A DNA stretch of 64,000 nucleotides from Tulasnella sp. 424 (Eukaryota; Basidiomycota; Agaricomycetes; Cantharellales; Tulasnellaceae): the NCBI GenBank assembly GCA_019633425.1, contig WSUB01000174.1, positions 19,791 to 83,790 on the forward strand, read 5' to 3'. The notes under the pieces are model-generated. The model had not been told where the DNA came from. It saw only the letters and a program-made list of their open reading frames with translations, and ran no database searches. The stretch's first letter is position 1; the number at the start of each line of letters is the position of its first letter. Positions 63,509 through 64,000 of the stretch are shown piece by piece. Both the position numbers and the translations under genes were made by a program.

Positions 63509-64000
63509 GGGTGGCCTCCTCGGAGCCGGCATAATTGATACCGTTGGCACTAAAGAAGACCGTAGTCGTGAACGCTGTAATACAACACATTTGATGCAAT
63601 CTCTGAACGTGGAAACCATTGCGTCCTGTTATAGAAGGTCAGATAAATCTTTTGATGGAAGTTGAGCACAGTAGGCTCGTTATTTTCGCCGAAATGACAA
63701 GGTCGTACTAGTCCAAGCTTCGAGCACGGTTTGCCGATGCCGAGTGATAGACTTTCGTTGGGCTACCGATCAACTCTGAAACTGGGTGGACTCGGCAACA
63801 CGGAACTCTCTCCAAGTACCGCCGGCACCAAATCCTTCCTCTCGGTTTGAGAAGCCATTCTCAAACATCTGCTTCAAGAGAAGAAGGAAGTCCTCGAAGG
63901 AGAGGGGCCTGGGATGAAGATGATTTTTTTTTTTTTTTTTTTTTTTTGTGGCAGAGGGTTAAAACCGCTTTATCGGCGAACTGGTCTGCTTCCGGGACCC
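63509..64000. other. 3' flank of FES1 with poly-T tract
   Basis: No gene was identified. A run of about 22 T starts near 63925. A direct repeat, gagaggggcctgggatga, occurs at about 63901 and also at 61984, on the two sides of FES1. Confidence 0.5.

Overview
This window looks like nuclear DNA of a filamentous basidiomycete, probably an Agaricomycete. The genes are split by many short GT..AG introns of about 50-65 bases. The kinases carry HGD in place of HRD. Neighbours include an ATG14-like gene, FES1, secreted S28 peptidases, and a Gag-derived domain of a type I associate with Agaricomycetes. No prokaryotic, organellar or viral genome signature was seen. The species cannot be named from the sequence.

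Layout: (1) 1-21180 is a tandemly repeated block of [kinase-TPR gene, +] - [JmjC/cupin-8 dioxygenase, -] - [ISWI 5' end, +]. Copies one and two are each followed by an alpha/beta hydrolase (-). Copy one (1-5420) is badly decayed. Copy two (6244-14215) keeps an intact kinase-TPR gene beside a dead dioxygenase, dead ISWI 5' end and dead hydrolase. Copy three (15087-25795) has all three genes intact. Transposon-like insertions separate the blocks: a 425-bp inverted-repeat element at 5497-5921, and a Helitron/Helentron-like insertion at 12932-13964 whose empty site is preserved in copy one. (2) 21181-40300 is a second duplicated block of [ISWI, +] - [3' scrap of an S28 peptidase, -] - [kinase gene, -] - [NAK-family pseudokinase, -]. 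The first ISWI is intact. The second is a pseudogene with DEAH changed to DKAH and several stops. A third, very decayed ISWI relic lies at 39650-40300. The first kinase gene encodes a pseudokinase-kinase tandem. The second copy has lost the pseudokinase domain in frame. (3) 40533-58100 is an array of five apparently intact S28 serine peptidase genes, all on the minus strand and all secreted, plus a 3' relic and an inverted promoter/exon-1 fragment. (4) 58340-64000 is a flank holding a Gag-derived domain gene, ATG14-like (-) and FES1 (+).

How the genes work together (inference): the dioxygenase and ISWI share a 205-bp divergent promoter and were copied as a pair, so both may be chromatin or translation-related housekeeping genes that travelled with fast-evolving kinases. 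The most unusual part is the kinase-TPR family. Its 40-residue repeats are nearly identical at DNA level and are organised into 3- or 4-repeat higher-order units, as in repeat-based fungal recognition receptors. Combined with the neighbouring pseudokinase-kinase gene and NAK-like pseudokinases, the locus is a candidate rapidly evolving signalling/recognition cluster. That function is not shown by the sequence.
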